DNA from: Oscillospiraceae bacterium | Lineage (GTDB): Bacteria > Bacillota > Clostridia > Oscillospirales > Oscillospiraceae | NCBI GenBank assembly: GCA_017480395.1 | Contig: JAFVAS010000132.1 | Location: forward strand, 1-17,174 | Direction: 5' to 3' | DNA: 17,174 nt | Made by a program: the position numbers and the translations under genes | Part shown: one piece after another, positions 13,948-17,174 of the stretch | Position numbering within the stretch: position 1 is the stretch's first letter | How the letters are laid out: each line of letters starts with the position of its first letter | The notes under the pieces: generated by a model | Told to the model about the DNA's origin: nothing | The model's input: the letters and a program-made list of their open reading frames with translations, nothing else | Databases searched by the model: none

Positions 13948-14709
13948 ATGGAAAGTAAACACGATATTCTCTCTGTCCTGCAGGATGTGCAGGCCGGCGC
14001 GCTGACACCGGAGGAGGCGCTTCTGCGTCTGAAGCTGGCGCCCTTCGAGGATCTGGGCTACGCCAAGGTGGATTACCACCGGGCCGTCCGTCAGGGCGTG
14101 CCGGAGGTGATCTACGGTCAGTCCAAGACCCGGGAGCAGATCAGCGGCATCCTGGCCGCCATGGAAAAGCGCGGGAGCCGCAATATTCTGGTGACCCGCA
14201 TTGGACAGGATGTGGCTGATTATCTGGTGGAACGGGTCCCGCTGCAGTATGAGCCTCTCGCAAAATTGGCAGTGGCCTTTCCGGAGGCGGTGGAGGGCCA
14301 CGGCTCCATCGTGGTGGCTACCGGCGGCACCAGCGATATGGGCGTAGCCGAGGAAGCCGCCATCACCGCCGAGACGCTGGGCAACCGGGTCACCCGTCTC
14401 TATGACGTTGGCGTGGCAGGTCTGCACAGACTGCTTGGCAATCTGGAGCCGCTGATGAGCGCCCGGGTGGTCATTGCCGTAGCGGGCATGGAGGGTGCGC
14501 TTGCCAGCGTGGTGGGCGGCCTTGTGGACTGCCCCGTCATCGCAGTCCCTACCAGTGTGGGGTACGGCGCGTCCCTTGGCGGCATCTCCGCCCTGCTGTC
14601 TATGCTGAACTCCTGCGCCAGCGGGACCAGCGTGGTGAATATCGACAACGGTTTTGGCGCAGGCTTCCTGGCCAGCCGGATCAATCAAATGGAGAGTGCG
14701 AAAGAATGA
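13948..14709 (+). CDS. larB: LarB, nicotinate adenine dinucleotide carboxylase/hydrolase
   Basis: Carboxylates C5 of the pyridinium ring of nicotinate adenine dinucleotide and hydrolyses the phosphoanhydride, giving the dicarboxylate precursor of the pincer nucleotide. The 253-residue protein has an N-terminal LarB-specific part (LLRLKLAPFEDLGYAKVDYHR and PEVIYGQSKT, about 30-65) and a C-terminal PurE-like domain (VATGGTSDMGVAEEAAITAETLG around 128-150; PTSVGYGASLGG around 204). AAAGGA at the end of larE lies 8 bases before the ATG at 13948; a GTG at 13927 inside the end of larE is a less likely start. It ends in ATGA, sharing 4 bases with larC, so the two are coupled. Confidence 0.95.
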   Translation: MESKHDILSVLQDVQAGALTPEEALLRLKLAPFEDLGYAKVDYHRAVRQGVPEVIYGQSKTREQISGILAAMEKRGSRNILVTRIGQDVADYLVERVPLQYEPLAKLAVAFPEAVEGHGSIVVATGGTSDMGVAEEAAITAETLGNRVTRLYDVGVAGLHRLLGNLEPLMSARVVIAVAGMEGALASVVGGLVDCPVIAVPTSVGYGASLGGISALLSMLNSCASGTSVVNIDNGFGAGFLASRINQMESAKE

Positions 14710-16037
14710 AGACTTTATATCTGGAATGCAACATGGGAGCTGCCGGCGATATGCTGATGGCGGCACTGTACGAACTGATGTCTGAATCCGAAAAGGCCGC
14801 TTTTCTGGAAACCATGAACCGCCTGTTCCCCGGCGTGGAGATCCAGCCCCGGCAGGCTGTGACCTGCGGCATCACCGGCACCCACATGGACGTCACCGTC
14901 CGCGGCGAGGAGGAACACAGCCACGATGTGGCTCTGGGATGCGGGCAGGAGCATACTCATGTCCATACACATGACCATGACCACGACCATTGCCATGAGC
15001 ACGACCACGACCATCATCATGACCACGGTCACGGGCATGTGCACCATCACGATCATAGCCACACCCACCACCATACCGCCCCTGCGGACATTGCCGCGCT
15101 GTTGGAAGCACTGGACTCTCCGGCAGAGGTAAAGACCGCCGCCAAAGCCATCTATGCCCGCATTGCGGAAGCGGAGTCTAAGGCTCACGGCAGACCGGTG
15201 GAGCAGATCCACTTCCATGAGGTGGGCGCTATGGACGCGGTGGCCGACGTCACCGGCGTCTGCCTGGCAGTTCATATGCTGTGCCCCGAGCGCATCGTCG
15301 TCTCTCCCGTCCATCTGGGCAGCGGTCAGGTCCGTTGCGCCCATGGCATCGTGCCGGTGCCCGCGCCCGCTACCGCCCACCTGATGGAGGGCTTCCCCTG
15401 TTACACCGGAGAGATCCGGGGCGAGCTGTGCACCCCCACCGGTGCGGCCCTGCTGACCCACTTTGCTGAGAGCTTCGGCCCCATGCCCGTCATGGCGCTG
15501 AAAAAGACCGGCTACGGCATCGGCAAAAAGGAATTCCCCGCCGCCAACTGCGTCCGGGCCTTCTGGGGCGAGAGCGGAGACCCTCAGCAGGCGGAGATCG
15601 TGGAGCTGTGCTGCCATATTGACGATATGACGGCAGAGGCCCTGGCCTTTTCCGGAGAGCAGCTGTTGGCCCAGGGCGCTCTGGACATCTCCTGCGCCCC
15701 TCTGACTATGAAGAAGGGACGTGCTGGCGTCAGCTTCACCGTGCTTTGTAAGCCGAAGGATGAGGAGCGCATTGCCCACGCCATCCTGCGGGAGACCAAT
15801 ACCAACGGGGTTCGCTCCCGTCGCTGTGGAAAGTACATTCTGACGCCCTCCGTCAAAACTGTGGAGACCGCCTACGGTCCCATCCGCGTCAAGTGCGCTG
15901 ACGGCGAAGATATCCACCGGGAAAAGCCGGAGTATGAAGATGTGGCATCTGCCGCCAGAGCTTTCGGTCTGCCCTTCCAGAAGGTGTGGGAGGACGTTCT
16001 GTCCGCCATCCACGGGGAGGTGCCGCAGAATGGATAA
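14706..16037 (+). CDS. larC: LarC, nickel insertion protein (unsplit) with His-rich segment
   Basis: A CTP-dependent cyclometallase that inserts nickel into the dithiocarboxylate pincer to complete the cofactor. The 443 residues run in a single frame, whereas in Lactobacillus plantarum the gene is split into larC1/larC2 and joined by frameshifting. The N-terminal domain has CNMGAAGDMLMAAL (8-21). A His/Asp-rich stretch fills about residues 70-125, with runs such as HDHDHDHCHEHDHDHHH, fitting nickel storage. HFHEVGAMDAVADV (about 171-184), VHLGSGQVRCAHGIVPVPAPAT and CTPTGAALL follow. The C-terminal catalytic part has CHIDDMTAEALAF and MKKGRAGVSFTVLCKPK. Its last 8 bases overlap the next gene. 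Confidence 0.95.
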   Translation: MKTLYLECNMGAAGDMLMAALYELMSESEKAAFLETMNRLFPGVEIQPRQAVTCGITGTHMDVTVRGEEEHSHDVALGCGQEHTHVHTHDHDHDHCHEHDHDHHHDHGHGHVHHHDHSHTHHHTAPADIAALLEALDSPAEVKTAAKAIYARIAEAESKAHGRPVEQIHFHEVGAMDAVADVTGVCLAVHMLCPERIVVSPVHLGSGQVRCAHGIVPVPAPATAHLMEGFPCYTGEIRGELCTPTGAALLTHFAESFGPMPVMALKKTGYGIGKKEFPAANCVRAFWGESGDPQQAEIVELCCHIDDMTAEALAFSGEQLLAQGALDISCAPLTMKKGRAGVSFTVLCKPKDEERIAHAILRETNTNGVRSRRCGKYILTPSVKTVETAYGPIRVKCADGEDIHREKPEYEDVASAARAFGLPFQKVWEDVLSAIHGEVPQNG

Positions 16038-16548
16038 GGCTATGTGGGAAAAAGCGGTGGCCTTCCACGGCCACGAGTGCCCGGGCCTTGCCCTGGGCGT
16101 GCGCCTGAGCGAATTCGTGCAGGCACAACTGGGCCATACATCCGCCCCCGACGAGGAGCTGGTTTGCATCGCCGAGACCGACGCCTGCCCCGGCGACGCC
16201 ATCCAAGCCCTGCTGGGTTGCACCCTTGGCAAGGGGAATTTCATCTACCACTGCACTGGAAAGACCGCCTACACCTTCTATGACCGCGCCTCCGGCAAGG
16301 GCTTCCGGGTAGTCGCCAAGAGGAATCAGATGCCCCTCAGCCGGGAGGAACGCAAGCAGCAGATCCTCACCGCGCCGCTGGAGGAGCTGTTCACCGTCAC
16401 CGAGCCCAGAGAGCCGCTGCCGGAAAAGGCCCGCATCTTTACCACCCTCACCTGCGCCTGCTGCGGCGAGGGCGTGGCGGAGCATATGGCCCGTCTGCAG
16501 GACGGCAAGGTGGTCTGCCTCCATTGCTTCCGCCCCTATGACCGTTGA
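16030..16548 (+). CDS. FmdE-family protein with C-terminal zinc ribbon
   Basis: A 172-residue protein of the FmdE (formylmethanofuran dehydrogenase subunit E) family, a small metal-binding fold common outside methanogens with unknown function. FHGHECPGLALGVR (12-25) carries His13, His15 and Cys17, and Cys46, Cys53 and Cys64 follow. The C-terminus has a separate zinc-ribbon-like motif, CACC (142-145) with CLHC (163-166). The ATG is chosen because GGAGGTG lies 7 bases upstream within larC; the frame extends back to 15934 through larC coding sequence without a binding site. The 8-base overlap with larC implies coupled translation, and a role in nickel or cofactor handling, such as metal delivery, is likely but unproven. 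Confidence 0.88.
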   Translation: MDKAMWEKAVAFHGHECPGLALGVRLSEFVQAQLGHTSAPDEELVCIAETDACPGDAIQALLGCTLGKGNFIYHCTGKTAYTFYDRASGKGFRVVAKRNQMPLSREERKQQILTAPLEELFTVTEPREPLPEKARIFTTLTCACCGEGVAEHMARLQDGKVVCLHCFRPYDR

Positions 16549-16568
16549 CTGAAAAGGAATTGAGCTTC

Positions 16569-17174
16569 ATGAAAAAACTGTTTCCCATCCTGTTATCCTG
16601 CATACTGTTGCTGTCCCTGGCCGCCTGCGGCCAAAAGGAAGCGCCCGCTCCGGAGAAACCCGCCGAGCCTGAGACAACCGCCACCCGCACTGTCACCGAT
16701 AGCTTCGGCCGGGAGGTCACTATCCCTGACGAAGTCAAGACCATCGTCTGCACCGGCTCCGGCGCCCTGCGTATGGTGACTTATCTGCAATGCACGGACC
16801 GTCTGGTGGGCGTGGAGGATTGCGACAAGGAATATGCAACGTCCACTCTCCGGGATTACGCCTACGCCTATCACGATACCTTCGACCCGCTGCCCTCCAT
16901 CGGCAAAGGTGGCGGAACCGCCAATACTGCCTATGTGGAGGAGCTGATCGCTCTGCAGCCGGATGTCATTCTCTCCGGCTATACCCAGGAGGCTCTGGAG
17001 GATCTGGCACAGTCCACCGGCATTCCCTGCGTGTCCATCCGCGCCAAGAGCATCAACTTCATCGACGACAGCTTTTACACTGCTATGCGGGTAGCTGCCG
17101 AGGTGCTGGACGTTCAGGAGCGATGTGAAGTAGTTCTCCAGTACATTGACGGCTGCAAGGCCGATTTGGACGCA
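16569..17174 (+). CDS. ABC transporter substrate-binding lipoprotein (TroA/BtuF-like), 3' end outside window
   Basis: The first 202 codons of a periplasmic-binding-protein type metal or metal-chelate receptor (PF01497 class), open to the right edge. It has a Gram-positive lipoprotein signal: Lys-rich start, hydrophobic core, and lipobox LAAC with acylated Cys20, followed by a Pro/Glu-rich linker (22-40). The domain begins TVTDSFGREVTIPDEVKTIVC (about 42-62), continues with LVGVEDCD, and has the typical ELIALQPDVILSGY segment (about 125-138). It starts 20 bases after the FmdE-family stop. The family carries corrinoids, haem, ferric siderophores or nickel chelates; position in a lar operon favours nickel. 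Permease and ATPase genes would be expected just beyond the window. Confidence 0.9.
   Translation, partial: MKKLFPILLSCILLLSLAACGQKEAPAPEKPAEPETTATRTVTDSFGREVTIPDEVKTIVCTGSGALRMVTYLQCTDRLVGVEDCDKEYATSTLRDYAYAYHDTFDPLPSIGKGGGTANTAYVEELIALQPDVILSGYTQEALEDLAQSTGIPCVSIRAKSINFIDDSFYTAMRVAAEVLDVQERCEVVLQYIDGCKADLDA

Noticed and set aside
15934..16029. N-terminal extension of the FmdE-family frame
   Set aside because: Overlaps larC coding sequence, lacks a binding site, and family similarity begins just after 16030.

Overview
The window comes from a strict anaerobe, most likely a fairly GC-rich Gram-positive gut clostridium of the Oscillospiraceae kind. The lineage is inference. It rests on AGGAGG-type ribosome binding sites, a pyruvate:ferredoxin oxidoreductase, a short clostridial-style lipoprotein signal, an IclR regulator with DUF3842, and strong G/C wobble-codon preference, which also produces very long meaningless antisense frames. 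No mobile element, tRNA, rRNA or CRISPR array is visible.

Left half and centre (1-12892, all minus strand). Reading in the direction of transcription, a short operon encodes a DUF3842 protein and an IclR-type regulator. A long catabolic operon follows: a divergent NadC-like (quinolinate phosphoribosyltransferase fold) protein, a MoCF/CinA-like nucleotide-binding protein with a His-tagged tail, a 2-keto-4-pentenoate hydratase-family enzyme, a two-[4Fe-4S] ferredoxin fused to a BFD-like domain, a LarA-superfamily-like protein, a BenE-family permease, a creatinase-like M24 protein that has lost most metal ligands, and a second BenE-family permease. After about 500 bases comes nifJ (PFOR), which runs off the left edge and has its own promoter. 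An imperfectly palindromic site of about 22 bases lies upstream of both nifJ and the catabolic operon (18 of 22 bases identical), so I infer that the IclR protein controls both.

Right part (12968-17174, plus strand). A divergent operon makes the nickel-pincer nucleotide (NPN) cofactor used by LarA enzymes: larE, larB and larC, then an FmdE-family protein with a zinc ribbon, then a BtuF/TroA-type substrate-binding lipoprotein cut by the right edge. It is preceded by a structured leader of about 175 nt with a strong intrinsic terminator and a competing antiterminator hairpin just ahead of larE. This is an attenuator or riboswitch candidate that matches no class I could recall.

How it may work together (inference). 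The right operon would import metal and build NPN. The left operon would import a small organic acid through BenE permeases, cleave it with the creatinase-like protein, process it with the LarA-like enzyme (translationally coupled to a ferredoxin) and a hydratase, and pass 2-oxo acids to PFOR. The substrate is unknown. The NadC-like and MoCF-like proteins resemble pyridine-nucleotide and cofactor enzymes rather than catabolic ones, and may maintain or alter the cofactor. I regard this as a candidate undescribed NPN-dependent catabolic system.
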